Source: Salaquimonas sp041736675
GTDB lineage: Bacteria > Pseudomonadota > Alphaproteobacteria > Rhizobiales > Rhizobiaceae
NCBI GenBank assembly: GCA_041736675.1
Contig: JBGSTD010000007.1
Location: forward strand, 12,440-76,439
Direction of reading: 5' to 3'
Length of the DNA stretch: 64,000 bases
The position numbers were made by a program, and so were the translations under genes. Of this stretch, positions 17,078 through 25,914 are shown one piece after another. The notes beneath the pieces are model-generated. The model saw nothing but the letters and a program-made list of their open reading frames with translations, did no database searches and had not been told where the DNA came from. Position 1 is the first letter of the stretch, and every line of letters begins with the position of its first letter.

Positions 17078-17728
17078 TTATGTCAAATACGGATTGCTGC
17101 GTCTCTCCTGCCCGATTGTGCTGCCTGGTCCGTGTCCGCAAATAAATGACACATTGTCTCCGAGGGGAAAAAGCTTGTTCCTGATCGACGTCAGGAGCTG
17201 CTGGTGATTTCCCCCCGGCAGATCTGTCCTTCCAATCGAACCTTGAAAAAGGACATCCCCAACGTGGGCAAACTGGGCGGCTTTGTTGAAATATACAACA
17301 TGCCCCGGCGCATGACCGGGACAATGATAAACTTCAAACGCATGGTCGCCAATCGAGACAACATCCCCGTCTTCGAGCCACTGATCCGGCATGGCGTTAT
17401 GAAATGCGCCTGGAACGCCAAACATTTGTGATTGCTTTTCAATATTACTCAGCAACTCAAGGTCTGCTTTGTGCGGGCCTATGATTTTCACATCCAATTT
17501 CTTTTTCAGTTCCTCTGCGCCACCCGCATGATCAATGTGGCCGTGCGTGAGCCAAATCTGCCTGACGTTTACACCGGTTTCCCTGATTGCCTGCTCAATG
17601 CGCTCGACATCTCCGCCTGGATCGACAACGACCCCCTCCATGGTTTCATCATCCCAGATCAAGGTACAATTTTGCTGGAAAGGCGTTACATTGATGATTG
17701 CTGCCGACAGATTACCCACTACTTGCAT
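17078..17728 (-). CDS. MBL-fold metallo-hydrolase, glyoxalase II-like (YcbL type)
   Basis: The 216-residue protein has the metallo-beta-lactamase fold with the metal motif His62-x-His64-x-Asp66-His67 (LTHGHIDHAGG), further ligands in HCPGHAPGHVVYF and VGDVLFQGSIGRTDLPGG, and the last histidine in FICGHGPGSTIGQER. Its length matches YcbL-like enzymes, which are shorter than true glyoxalase II and hydrolyse S-lactoylglutathione or related thioesters. ATG 17728 has GGAGA directly before it, which is very close, so GTG 17719 is possible. It is read toward the RNA candidate. Confidence 0.88.
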   Translation of the reverse strand: MQVVGNLSAAIINVTPFQQNCTLIWDDETMEGVVVDPGGDVERIEQAIRETGVNVRQIWLTHGHIDHAGGAEELKKKLDVKIIGPHKADLELLSNIEKQSQMFGVPGAFHNAMPDQWLEDGDVVSIGDHAFEVYHCPGHAPGHVVYFNKAAQFAHVGDVLFQGSIGRTDLPGGNHQQLLTSIRNKLFPLGDNVSFICGHGPGSTIGQERRSNPYLT

Positions 17729-17779
17729 TCTCCGGAATTGTTAAAGTGCTGATGCAGACCTAACAAACTTCAGCACCAA

Positions 17780-17812
17780 AGAAAACGGGCGGCACAAGGC
17801 CGCCCGAAAAAT
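17780..17812 (-). terminator. Terminator of the glycine-rich gene
   Basis: GGGCGGC and GCCGCCC form a seven-pair stem around a short loop. On the minus strand the stem is followed by the T-rich sequence GTTTTCTTT, about 20 bases after the stop codon of the gene at 17833. Confidence 0.7.
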
Positions 17813-17832
17813 CTTGTCCTATGATGCAAAAA

Positions 17833-18159
17833 TCACTTTTTCATCATGTTTGCGAGGATGCCGCCAATACCTGTCAAAGCACCACCGCCAACAGCACCGC
17901 CTGCGATCTGTCCCAGAATAGCGCCCATATCCATACCAGCAGCTGGCTCGCCTGTTGCGCCCATTCCAAGCAAACCGCCCAGAATACCGCCCAAAGGACC
18001 AGCACCCATTGCACCACCACCGATGAGGCCACCGGCACCGCCAAGCAGCATTTTTGAAACCATGCTCATGCCGACTGTCTTCACAAGATTACCAACGATA
18101 CCGCCGCCGGCGGCACCTGATACCAGCTGAATGACCAGCGGAAGTAGTGTTTCTAACAT
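17833..18159 (-). CDS. Glycine-rich hydrophobic small protein, unknown function
   Basis: The 108-residue protein starts MLETLLPLVIQLVSG and is dominated by glycine, alanine, leucine and methionine (GGGIVGNLVKTVG, LLGGAGGLIGGGAMGAGPL, GGAVGGGALTGIGGI), a glycine-zipper-like composition that suggests membrane-packed or self-associating helices. AGGAG eight bases before ATG 18159 sets the start; the frame runs 14 codons further without support. It is followed by its own terminator. No catalytic motif is visible and I do not assign a function. Confidence 0.7.
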   Translation of the reverse strand: MLETLLPLVIQLVSGAAGGGIVGNLVKTVGMSMVSKMLLGGAGGLIGGGAMGAGPLGGILGGLLGMGATGEPAAGMDMGAILGQIAGGAVGGGALTGIGGILANMMKK

Positions 18160-18412
18160 TTCGTAACTCCTATTGGCAGGTTTGAACCTGCATTGTTCCA
18201 CTTGGATGCGAATCGAGATCGATCCACCCAGTCATTTTAGACTTTAGTCGACTAATTGGCAAAGTTATTATTTACGTATGGTTAACCATGACAATTCAGA
18301 ATTAAGCACACAGCACCCGACGCCATGATCAATCAGTGGACTGATTTGCAGAAAGTTTACTGCTGTGCCAAGGCCCGGATCGCAATCCAGGTTGCAACAA
18401 GCGTTTAATTGT

Positions 18413-19306
18413 TCAGATCGCAGGCAAAACCGGTCTGCCGCGAACTTCGCTCTCATAGTCCTCCATAAGGGTTTTGGAAATAACCCCGGGAGTGAAACTG
18501 TAAGATCCGATTTGCGATACCGGAGTTACTTCCGCCGCTGTTCCTGTCAGGAAACACTCGGAAAAATCCGCCATTTCCTCCGGCATGATTGCCCTCTGGA
18601 CAACTTCATATCCGCGTCTTTTGGCAAGCTGAATAACCGTTTGGCGGGTTATACCGTCAAGAAAGCAATCCGGCGTGGGGGTATGGATTACCCCGTCCCT
18701 GATAAAGAACACATTGGCACCCGTCGCTTCTGCCACCTGCCCGCGATAGTCGAGCATCAAGGCATCAGCAAATCCCTTTGCCTCAGCCGCATGTTTCGAC
18801 AAGGTGCAAATCATGTAAAGACCCGCCGCCTTTGCAAAACTTGGGATGGTTCTTGGATCGGGGCGGCGCCACTCAGCCCTATCAAGCCGAATGCCCTTGA
18901 GCTTTTCCTCAGGCGCAAAATAGCTCGGCCATTCCCATACCGCGATGGCAACATTGATCCGGTTGTTTTGGGCGGACACCCCCATCATCTCACTGCCACG
19001 CCAGGCGACCGGGCGAATATAGGCATCCCGCAATCCCTGCTTTTCAAGGGTTGCCTTGCAAGCCGCGTCAATCTCCTCGACGGTATACGGAATTTTCATT
19101 CCGAGCGCTTCAGCCGAAAAGAACAACCGTTCTGTGTGTGCGCGCAGTTTGAATATTTCGCCTTCATAAGCCCTCTCACCTTCAAAAACCGAACTGGCAT
19201 AGTGAAGCCCGTGCGTAAGCACATGAATGGTTGCATTGCCCCATTCAACAAACTCGCCATTCATCCAGATATGTCCACCCATTTGATCGTAAGATATGCC
19301 AGCCAT
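18413..19306 (-). CDS. ilvE: Branched-chain amino-acid aminotransferase
   Basis: IlvE carries out the last step of valine, leucine and isoleucine synthesis. The 297-residue class IV PLP enzyme has the family features: HGLHYASSVFEGERAY near the start, AYIRPVAWRGSEMMG, the probable PLP lysine Lys159 in IPSFAKAAGLYM, DALMLDYRGQVAEATGANVFFI, and the phosphate-binding LDGITRQTVIQLA and ECFLTGTAAEVTPV. CGGGAG seven bases before ATG 19306 supports this start over a site nine codons upstream. It is divergent from the MarR-OmpR-kinase group. Confidence 0.95.
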   Translation of the reverse strand: MAGISYDQMGGHIWMNGEFVEWGNATIHVLTHGLHYASSVFEGERAYEGEIFKLRAHTERLFFSAEALGMKIPYTVEEIDAACKATLEKQGLRDAYIRPVAWRGSEMMGVSAQNNRINVAIAVWEWPSYFAPEEKLKGIRLDRAEWRRPDPRTIPSFAKAAGLYMICTLSKHAAEAKGFADALMLDYRGQVAEATGANVFFIRDGVIHTPTPDCFLDGITRQTVIQLAKRRGYEVVQRAIMPEEMADFSECFLTGTAAEVTPVSQIGSYSFTPGVISKTLMEDYESEVRGRPVLPAI

Positions 19307-19528
19307 TTGTTTCTCCCGGATGGAATTTTGCAATTCTGGTGAAGTATGCCAGCTTTTGCTCTTGTTGATTTGCAGTTTTTACTAAAAACAACTGTAAAAA
19401 CAAGCTTTCTTCAACAATTGCCTGAATCACCAGAAGTCTGTTCGAATTACGTCAATAGTGCTGACATATTCTGCGGTTTATGTCATCTTTAAAGAAAAGC
19501 ATGCGCAAGGAAATCGGGTACACGGCTG

Positions 19529-19999
19529 ATGTCAAGCAACGCAATCACAACTACCCCCCTGAGTAGTTCCGACATTTCGGAGCTGGATCACATAGAATTG
19601 CTGTTCTTTGCCTATCGCGATTTTATTGCGGATGCGGACCGCATTTTGGAGCATCTCGGCTTTGGCCGCGCGCACCACCGGGTACTGTTTTTCATCAATC
19701 GAAAGCCCGGACTGATGGTTGCCGAACTACTTGATATACTGGGCATTACCAAGCAAAGTTTGGCTAGAGTGCTTAAACAGTTGATTGATACCGGCTATGT
19801 TTTGCAGGTGACCGGCGAACAGGACCGCAGACAAAGGTTGCTGTTTCCAACAAATTCCGGGCGTGAATTGATAATGACACTGTCTTTGCCACAGTCCCGC
19901 CGCATCAAAACCGCATTAAGAAATGCGTCGCCTGCGCAAAGCACCACAATAACTAGTTTTCTCCAACATATGACCAATGCCAGCCAGTTGGAGAAGTAA
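19529..19999 (+). CDS. MarR-family transcriptional regulator
   Basis: The 156-residue MarR protein has a winged HTH: HRVLFFINRKPGLMVAELLDILGITKQSLARVLKQLIDTGYV, followed by the wing with the DRR motif (GEQDRRQRLLFPT). It overlaps the following OmpR-type frame at its stop and heads a three-gene regulatory group. The MarR-OmpR pair resembles petP-petR of Rhodobacter capsulatus, so it could be the PetP counterpart; I leave the symbol open. No ligand can be deduced. Confidence 0.88.
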   Translation: MSSNAITTTPLSSSDISELDHIELLFFAYRDFIADADRILEHLGFGRAHHRVLFFINRKPGLMVAELLDILGITKQSLARVLKQLIDTGYVLQVTGEQDRRQRLLFPTNSGRELIMTLSLPQSRRIKTALRNASPAQSTTITSFLQHMTNASQLEK

Positions 20000-20019
20000 T
20001 GGCAGAGGGAGCAGCAATC

Positions 20020-20751
20020 ATGGTTCCACATGTTGATTTTTTACACGCAGCAAACAGCTCAGCGATGTTGCCTGATGACGCGCCCCATTTGCTGGTCATT
20101 GATGATGATCGCCGCATCCGCGAACTGATCAAGCGTTATCTCAACGAACATGGCTATCGGGTCACCTTGGCAGCTGATGCAAAGGAAGCAAGAAACCAGC
20201 TCGATGGGCTGGAGTTCGATCTTTTGATCGTTGATGTGATGATGCCCGGCGAGACGGGAATAAGTCTTACAAAATCTGTGAATGAAACCCGTGATGTTCC
20301 TATCTTGATGCTAACGGCATTGGCGGAAACCGACAATCGCATTGAAGGTCTGGAGGCCGGCGCGGATGATTACCTGTCAAAGCCGTTTGATCCGCGTGAA
20401 TTGTTGCTGCGTATCAACAATATCCTGAAGCGGTCCTCAAAACCCGAAGCGCCAAAGATCGAGCAGATTGCTTTTGGTCCGTTCCAGTTTTCGGTAAAGA
20501 AAAGAGAACTCAAGCGCGATGGCGAAATCGTGCGTCTGACAGACCGTGAACAGGAAATTCTGGTCATTTTCGCAGAAAAGGCTGGCGAAACCGTGGCCCG
20601 GTATGATTTGCTGGGTGAGGAAAGCGAAGTTGGCGAGCGCAAGATTGATGTGCAGATAAACCGGCTGAGGCGCAAGATCGAAGATGATCCGGGCGATCCG
20701 AAATGGCTACAGACAGTCCGCGGTATCGGTTACAAATTGTTTACAGGCTAG
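20020..20751 (+). CDS. OmpR-family response regulator
   Basis: The 243-residue protein has an N-terminal receiver domain (about 24-135) with the acidic pocket VIDDD, phospho-acceptor Asp72 (LLIVDVMMPGETG), the Thr switch (MLTA) and Lys in LSKPFDPREL. A C-terminal winged-helix DNA-binding domain (LTDREQEILVIFAEKAGE, KIDVQINRLRRKIE, LQTVRGIGYKL) follows. GAGGGAG eight bases before ATG 20020 is the best ribosome-binding site; ATG 19999, overlapping the MarR stop, is the alternative. It is linked to the histidine kinase 110 bases downstream and should be its partner. Confidence 0.94.
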   Translation: MVPHVDFLHAANSSAMLPDDAPHLLVIDDDRRIRELIKRYLNEHGYRVTLAADAKEARNQLDGLEFDLLIVDVMMPGETGISLTKSVNETRDVPILMLTALAETDNRIEGLEAGADDYLSKPFDPRELLLRINNILKRSSKPEAPKIEQIAFGPFQFSVKKRELKRDGEIVRLTDREQEILVIFAEKAGETVARYDLLGEESEVGERKIDVQINRLRRKIEDDPGDPKWLQTVRGIGYKLFTG

Positions 20752-20759
20752 GACATCCA

Positions 20760-20783
20760 AAGCCGGCAGGCACAATCCGGCTT
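20760..20783 (+). terminator. Short hairpin between response regulator and kinase
   Basis: AAGCCGG pairs with CCGGCTT across a ten-base loop, nine bases after the response-regulator stop. No T run follows. It may lower kinase expression relative to the regulator rather than end transcription. Confidence 0.4.
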
Positions 20784-20861
20784 GCTCTCGGATTTAAAAT
20801 GAACCATTTATCTTTATCTTGAAAACCAACGCAACCGGGCTCCGGGTCAGTTCTTTTACAA

Positions 20862-22256
20862 ATGGTTCAATTCGCCTCCGTCCGCTCCACCAGTTTTTAC
20901 CGTCTATGGCGGCGCAGCCCCATTGGCAGGGTGACACGCTGGTTTGGACGCCAGATGCCGACAGGCCTTTATGCCCGCTCATTGCTGATCATCATTGTGC
21001 CGATGGTTCTCTTGCAGTCGATAGTCGCCTACATATTCATGGAACGCCACTGGCAAACCGTGACACAAAGACTGTCAACAGCAGTGACCGCCGACATTGC
21101 GGGCATCATCGACATTATTTCAACATATCCCCAAGACAGCGAATATCAGGATATCATCCGTATTGCCCGTGAGCGTCTTCGTCTCAACATTGCAATCCTG
21201 CCGCCCGATCCGTTTCCTCCTGCGACCAACAAGCCGTTCTTTTCCATTCTTGACGATATCCTCCGCGACGAAATTACTACACAGATTGGAAAGCCCTTCT
21301 GGATTGACACCGTAGGCGATTCAAACCTGCTGGAAATCCGCATTCGCCTCGAGAACCCTGAAAAAGTATTGCGTGTCTACGCAAGGAGAAGCCAGGCTTA
21401 TGCTTCCAATTCCCACATATTCCTGTTGTGGATGTTTGGCGCTTCCCTGTTCCTGATTACCATTTCCATTTTCTTTCTGCGAAATCAAATCAGGCCCATA
21501 CAGCAATTGGCGGATGCAGCTGAAAGCTACGGCAAAGGTCGCGACCTGCCTGCCAATTTCCAGATCAGGGGCGCACGTGAGGTCCGCAAGGCAGGGTCTG
21601 CCTTCCTTGAAATGCGCGAAAGAATTGACCGCCAGATCCGTCAGAGAACAGCCATGTTGACGGGAGTGAGCCATGACCTTCGAACCATTCTTACCCGATT
21701 CAAACTCCAGGTCGCCCTTGCCGGCGACAGCCCCGAAACGGACGAGATGCAGCGCGACATCGACGAAATGCAGCGCATGCTGCAAGGGTATCTCGACTTT
21801 GCCAAGGGTGAGGCAGGCGAGGATATCGAAACCGTAAATCTTTTCAGTCTGATCAACCGCCACGAGAATGAAGCGAAACTGAAAAAACGAAAATACATCA
21901 TCACCTGCCCCAAAAACATCACCTTGCGCGGCAGACCCAACGCCCTTTCCCGTCTTGTAAGTAATCTGGTTACCAACGCATTCCGCCATGCCCAGACTGT
22001 CAAGGTGACAGTCGAAGATGACCGCCAGGATATTTTGATCATTGTGGACGACAACGGTCCGGGCATCCCGAAAGCCCAGATGGAGGAAGTATTCAAACCT
22101 TTCATCCGGCTGGATGCAGCGCGCAACCAGGATGAGGCAGGCACTGGACTTGGCCTCTCGATTGCGCGCGACATTGCGCGCTTGCATGGCGGGGATATCA
22201 AGCTTGAAAAGAGTCCGTTGGGTGGGCTTCGGGCCATTGCCCGCCTGCCCCACTAG
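20862..22256 (+). CDS. EnvZ-like sensor histidine kinase
   Basis: The 464-residue membrane kinase has two membrane helices (about 39-59 and 186-207) around a periplasmic domain, a HAMP linker (RNQIRPIQQLADAAESYG), the dimerisation/phospho-acceptor helix with His271 in SHDLRTILTRFKL, and an ATPase domain with NLVTNAFRHA, DDNGPGIP, FIRLDAARNQ and GTGLGLSIARDIA. The usual proline of the H-box (HDLRTPLTR) is isoleucine at position 276. It follows the OmpR-type regulator in the same direction and is most likely its partner. The signal is unknown. Confidence 0.93.
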   Translation: MVQFASVRSTSFYRLWRRSPIGRVTRWFGRQMPTGLYARSLLIIIVPMVLLQSIVAYIFMERHWQTVTQRLSTAVTADIAGIIDIISTYPQDSEYQDIIRIARERLRLNIAILPPDPFPPATNKPFFSILDDILRDEITTQIGKPFWIDTVGDSNLLEIRIRLENPEKVLRVYARRSQAYASNSHIFLLWMFGASLFLITISIFFLRNQIRPIQQLADAAESYGKGRDLPANFQIRGAREVRKAGSAFLEMRERIDRQIRQRTAMLTGVSHDLRTILTRFKLQVALAGDSPETDEMQRDIDEMQRMLQGYLDFAKGEAGEDIETVNLFSLINRHENEAKLKKRKYIITCPKNITLRGRPNALSRLVSNLVTNAFRHAQTVKVTVEDDRQDILIIVDDNGPGIPKAQMEEVFKPFIRLDAARNQDEAGTGLGLSIARDIARLHGGDIKLEKSPLGGLRAIARLPH

Positions 22257-22278
22257 GCTGTTCGCAATACCGGCGCAT

Positions 22279-22629
22279 TCAGTGCAAGCGGCCGCCGTTT
22301 GGAACTTTCAAATCCGGTGATACGAGAACGACTGCATTGTCTTCATCGGGAAAACCGAGAACCAGAACCTCGGACATTAAAGGACCGATTTGACGCGCAG
22401 GAAAATTGACCACAGCCATGACCTGTTTGCCTATCAACTGCTGCGGATTGTAGTGAACGGTAATCTGGGCAGAACTTTTCTTTATGCCGATCTCGTCACC
22501 AAAATCGACCTTGAGTTTGATGGCCGGTTTGCGGGCTTCGGGAAAGGGTTCTGCTTCGATGACTGTTCCAACACGGATATCCACTTTCAGAAAATCGTCA
22601 ATTCCGATCAGTCCAACTTTGCCGTCCAT
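22279..22629 (-). CDS. csaA: tRNA-binding protein CsaA
   Basis: CsaA is a small OB-fold protein related to the tRNA-binding domain of methionyl-tRNA synthetase, with proposed chaperone and export roles. The 116-residue protein begins IGIDDFLKVDIRVGTVIEAEPFPEARKPA and continues GIKKSSAQITVHY, QVMAVVNFPARQIGPLMSEVLVLG and PNGGRLH, all family signatures. GGAG six bases before ATG 22629 favours this start over the ATG at 22641, which has no spaced motif. It is a single gene convergent with the kinase. Confidence 0.93.
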   Translation of the reverse strand: MDGKVGLIGIDDFLKVDIRVGTVIEAEPFPEARKPAIKLKVDFGDEIGIKKSSAQITVHYNPQQLIGKQVMAVVNFPARQIGPLMSEVLVLGFPDEDNAVVLVSPDLKVPNGGRLH

Positions 22630-22765
22630 CCGTCGCTCCATTTTTCCAGGAAAAGTGAGAATTTTTACTTATTAAAATCAAAGACTTGTAATAAATAAGT
22701 GAATCAGTTTGATCAGCCCTTAAAGCGATCTGCCTGGAGGATGATTCAATAAATCAACACGCTGT

Positions 22766-23584
22766 TTAAGCACCTGCTGCAAGCTCTTCGGCACGTTGAC
22801 GGGCAGCGGCAATCGCTTTTGCCATCAGCGCACCAAGCCCCGGATCAGCCATCAGTACCGCCAGCGCGGCAGCGGTTGTTCCATTGGGTGAGGTAACATT
22901 CTCGCGCAGTATTGAAGCAGGCTGCGCAATTTGTGACAACATCTCCCCTGCACCAGCAATGGTTTCTCTCGCCAGTAGATTGGCAAGTTCCTCGGAAAGA
23001 CCTTCAGTCATGGCAGCCGCTGCCATTGTCTCGGCAAGGTGAAAGACATAGGCTGGTCCGCTGCCTGAAACCGCGGTCACAGCATCAATCTGCCTTTCTT
23101 CGCTGACCCAGGCAACTTTTCCAATTGCCTGCAACAGCTGATCAACAAGCTGACGCTGTTTTTCAGAAACTTCCTCATTTGCAAAACCCACCGTAACACC
23201 GCGGCGCAGCAAAGCCGGTGTATTGGGCATGGCACGAACCACAGCCGATTTCCCCAGATGTTTTTTGATTGTCGAAATAGGCGTCCCTGCGGCGATGCTG
23301 ACGCTGACCGTTTGCGGCCCGGCAAGTTTTGCCAGCGTCGGCAACACTTTCTCCATCAATTGCGGCTTCACGGCAATGATCAAAACATCCGGCTGATAAC
23401 CGCTTGGAGGAGATTTCTGTGCAATGATCTTATGTCCCGCAAGCAGCGCTACCATTTCTTCGCGAGGCGCAGGATCCAGCACCACAATATTTTCAGGCGA
23501 TATGCCACTTTCCAGCCAACCTGTCAGCATGGCGCCACCCATATTTCCGGCGCCAACAAGACATATTTTAAATGGGGAGTTCAT
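22766..23584 (-). CDS. proC: Pyrroline-5-carboxylate reductase
   Basis: ProC reduces pyrroline-5-carboxylate to proline with NAD(P)H. The 272-residue protein has the N-terminal Rossmann motif CLVGAGNMGGAMLTGWLESG, the VKPQLMEKVL segment, VRAMPNTPALLRRG, and the C-terminal dimerisation and active-site helices VSGSGPAYVFHLAE and NVTSPNGTTAAALAVL. Length and motifs are normal for the family. The YbjN-type gene lies 47 bases upstream in the same direction, so the two may be cotranscribed. Confidence 0.96.
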   Translation of the reverse strand: MNSPFKICLVGAGNMGGAMLTGWLESGISPENIVVLDPAPREEMVALLAGHKIIAQKSPPSGYQPDVLIIAVKPQLMEKVLPTLAKLAGPQTVSVSIAAGTPISTIKKHLGKSAVVRAMPNTPALLRRGVTVGFANEEVSEKQRQLVDQLLQAIGKVAWVSEERQIDAVTAVSGSGPAYVFHLAETMAAAAMTEGLSEELANLLARETIAGAGEMLSQIAQPASILRENVTSPNGTTAAALAVLMADPGLGALMAKAIAAARQRAEELAAGA

Positions 23585-23631
23585 GACCCGGATACACCAT
23601 GGTTGATGATATGAAAGAGCTCAAAGGATAT

Positions 23632-24129
23632 TCAAGCATTTCCCTGGGTTTCGAACAAGACGGCTTCAAGCGCTTCCTTGCTGCTTTTGCCTGCCCAGAC
23701 AACGAACTGGAAAGCCTGATAATAGCGCTCACACGCTTCGAGCGCGCTGGTCATGAGACATTCAAGCTGCTCGGCAGTGGGTTCTGCGCCACCGTTCAGC
23801 AACAGCGAATGGCGAAACATCACCGAGCCATCATCCTGCCAAAGGTCAAAATGACCGATCAGCAATTGCTCGTTTATCCTGCCGATGAGATGGGTAGCCT
23901 CACTCATCCGGTTCTCGGTGATTTTCAAATCAAATGCGCACGCCAGATGCAGGGCTTCAAAGTCTTCCATCCATGATAACGAGATATCATAATCCGACCA
24001 GACACCACCAACGGTCATGCTGATCTCGTCATTGGTGCGTTCAAATTGCCAATCATTGATAGAGGCGACCTGCTCGACCAGATCGACCGGGTTAACATCT
24101 CTTTCGACTTCAATTTCCATAAGGCGCAT
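23632..24129 (-). CDS. YbjN-domain protein
   Basis: The 165-residue protein fits the YbjN family widely found in alphaproteobacteria next to proC: an N-terminal DVNPVDLVEQVASINDWQFERTND, then ISMTVGGVWSDYDISLSW, and a middle INEQLLIGHFDLWQDDGSVMFRHSLLL. The fold resembles type III secretion chaperone-like alpha/beta proteins, and the biochemical role is not established. ATG 24129 is preceded by GGAG at 11 bases; ATG 24120 is an alternative. It probably shares a transcript with proC. Confidence 0.85.
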   Translation of the reverse strand: MRLMEIEVERDVNPVDLVEQVASINDWQFERTNDEISMTVGGVWSDYDISLSWMEDFEALHLACAFDLKITENRMSEATHLIGRINEQLLIGHFDLWQDDGSVMFRHSLLLNGGAEPTAEQLECLMTSALEACERYYQAFQFVVWAGKSSKEALEAVLFETQGNA

Positions 24130-24484
24130 ATGCCCCGTGCTCCACTTTTATTTCACCCTGCCACTCACCAAGACAGTCATCAACACGTGAAGACCAGCCC
24201 GGAAAGAGGCACTTGCATCTGATTTCCCGCTTAAATGCGGGCTCACTTTTTCCTGATTGAACCATTGAAATGGAGCTGCTCAGGTCCGCCGCGAATCAAA
24301 TCCTGTTTTCAGTTTAGACAGGAAAGCCAGCCTCACCAGACAAAAGGTGCAGGAGGGGAACCGAATCTGTGGACGACACCGGAATCAATAGGTGCAGAAG
24401 ATTCGCTAACAGATTCTTCTGACTCGTTTTTCAACGTCTTGAGACCTGTGGATAATCTTTTGAAAATTTTTTCTTGGAATCCGG
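24130..24484. other. Intergenic region without a supported gene
   Basis: The gap lies between the UbiK-type gene (upstream on the minus strand) and the YbjN gene. It contains a weak five-pair hairpin (CCCGC/GCGGG, 24226-24241) followed by a T run on the plus strand, and one perfect DnaA-box-like nonamer TGTGGATAA near 24447 beside an AT-rich stretch. I found no convincing open frame. It probably carries the YbjN-proC promoter. Confidence 0.5.
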
Positions 24485-24802
24485 TTACTTGGCAGACTTT
24501 GTACCCTTGTCAGCACCTGAAGTTTTTCTCGCAGCCTTCTCTTCGCCCTCAAGCGCTGAAATGCGGGCTTCCAGTTTGCTCACCAATTCATGCAATTTGT
24601 CATTTTCTGCACGCGCATTGGCTGCCATTTCACGGACTGCATCAAAATCATCGCGCTTGACGATATCCAGCGTATTGAACATGCGCTCCGCCTGATGCTT
24701 GAAAACCGTTTCGGCTTCCTTGCGCATTCCCTGCGCAACGCCGGCTGCGTCAGTCATCAATTTGGCAAACTCGTCAAACATGCGGTTAGGTCCATCATTC
24801 AT
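24485..24802 (-). CDS. UbiK-family accessory protein (BMFP domain)
   Basis: The 105-residue protein matches the BMFP/UbiK family: an N-terminal amphipathic segment (MFDEFAKLMTDAAGVAQGMRKEAE) and a C-terminal coiled coil (REMAANARAENDKLHELVSKLEARISALEGEEK) that drives trimerisation, followed by a basic tail. UbiK helps ubiquinone synthesis under aerobic conditions in enterobacteria, and Brucella BMFP was described as a membrane-fusogenic protein. AGGAG eight bases before ATG 24802 fixes the start. It is divergent from lgt. Confidence 0.88.
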   Translation of the reverse strand: MNDGPNRMFDEFAKLMTDAAGVAQGMRKEAETVFKHQAERMFNTLDIVKRDDFDAVREMAANARAENDKLHELVSKLEARISALEGEEKAARKTSGADKGTKSAK

Positions 24803-25060
24803 GTCAGTATCTCCTCAGGCAGGTTTCTGTCCGTGACGTAATAGTCGCCGGGTCAGTTTTCAACTCTCAGATCAGTTCCGGCCATTGCGCCCGGTCGGTG
24901 TCACTTCTGGTATACTTGAAGTATCACCGATACCAACATGGTAGCAAATCCAATATAGCAAAACCTGGGTCAAGGGCTGATTTATTGCAAACCGCCTTGC
25001 ACTCAAACATTCCCTGCCCTACGAAATGGCAAAGCCAATCCAGTAACATCCGGTAATCCA

Positions 25061-25906
25061 ATGCCCTTTCAAACCCACTTTACCGCAATTGCCTTCCCTG
25101 GTATCGACCCGGTTCTGATTTCAATAGGGCCATTGCAGGTTCACTGGTACGGCATCGCCTATGTCGCAGGGATATTGTTTGCGTGGTGGTATGCGAAAAG
25201 ACTGATCAACAATACCCGCCTTTGGGGCGGTCCGGCACCCATAAAGAACGCGGATTTGGACGACTTTCTGACCTGGGCCGTGATCGGCATCATCCTGGGC
25301 GGCAGACTTGGTTATGTCCTGTTTTATGACCTTCCCACCTATCTGGAAAATCCATTGCGTGTCGGTATGTTGTGGCAAGGTGGCATGAGCTTTCACGGCG
25401 GTCTGACGGGTTGCATTCTCGCCATGATCCTCTTTGCCCGTTCGCGTCACTTCTCGGTCTTTCACCTGTTTGATGTCATCGGTCCGAGTGCCACCATCGG
25501 CCTTTTGCTTGGTCGCATAGCCAACTTCATCAACCAGGAACTTTTCGGCAAACAAACCGATCTTCCATGGGGGGTTGTATTTCCGATTACAGAAGACGGT
25601 ATCGCGCGTCATCCCAGCCAGTTGTATGAAGGTCTGCTCGAGGGACTGGTCCTGTTTTTCATCCTGCGCATTTTGACCCACCGTATGCTGAAACTTCGAA
25701 AGCCCGGATTTATCGCAGGAGCGTTTCTTGTCGGCTATGCCATTGCCCGAATTACGGTCGAATTCGTCAGATTGCCGGATCAGCAATTGGGCTATCTTGC
25801 TGGTGACTGGCTGACCATGGGGATGGTTCTTTCTGTTCCGATACTCCTGATTGGCATGTGGAGCATGATCACCTCCTCGCGCCGAAAATCCACGCCGGCA
25901 ACATAG
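25061..25906 (+). CDS. lgt: Prolipoprotein diacylglyceryl transferase
   Basis: Lgt transfers diacylglycerol from phosphatidylglycerol to the lipobox cysteine of prolipoproteins in the inner membrane. The 281-residue protein has about seven membrane helices and the family signatures VHWYGIAYVAGILFAWWYA, LGGRLGYVLFYD, GMSFHGGLTGC, GRIANFINQELFGK and RHPSQLYEGLLEG, with catalytic arginine and histidine regions present. The MidA-type gene begins eight bases after the stop, so they form an operon. At least one probable client, the lipoprotein at 28118, lies close by. Confidence 0.96.
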   Translation: MPFQTHFTAIAFPGIDPVLISIGPLQVHWYGIAYVAGILFAWWYAKRLINNTRLWGGPAPIKNADLDDFLTWAVIGIILGGRLGYVLFYDLPTYLENPLRVGMLWQGGMSFHGGLTGCILAMILFARSRHFSVFHLFDVIGPSATIGLLLGRIANFINQELFGKQTDLPWGVVFPITEDGIARHPSQLYEGLLEGLVLFFILRILTHRMLKLRKPGFIAGAFLVGYAIARITVEFVRLPDQQLGYLAGDWLTMGMVLSVPILLIGMWSMITSSRRKSTPAT

Positions 25907-25914
25907 GCCAAACC

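Noticed and set aside
18365..19342. 325-codon plus-strand frame
   Set aside because: It is antisense to ilvE, which has clear family motifs over the same span, and the frame has no recognisable motif.
24440..24475. Perfect DnaA-box-like nonamer beside an AT-rich stretch
   Set aside because: A single box (another occurs by chance inside the exporter gene near 55272) is not an origin, and the chromosomal origin in this order is usually near hemE, which is not here.
24909..24928. Palindrome GGTATACTTGAAGTATCACC between the UbiK-type gene and lgt
   Set aside because: It may be an operator, but one copy without a nearby regulator gene is not enough evidence.
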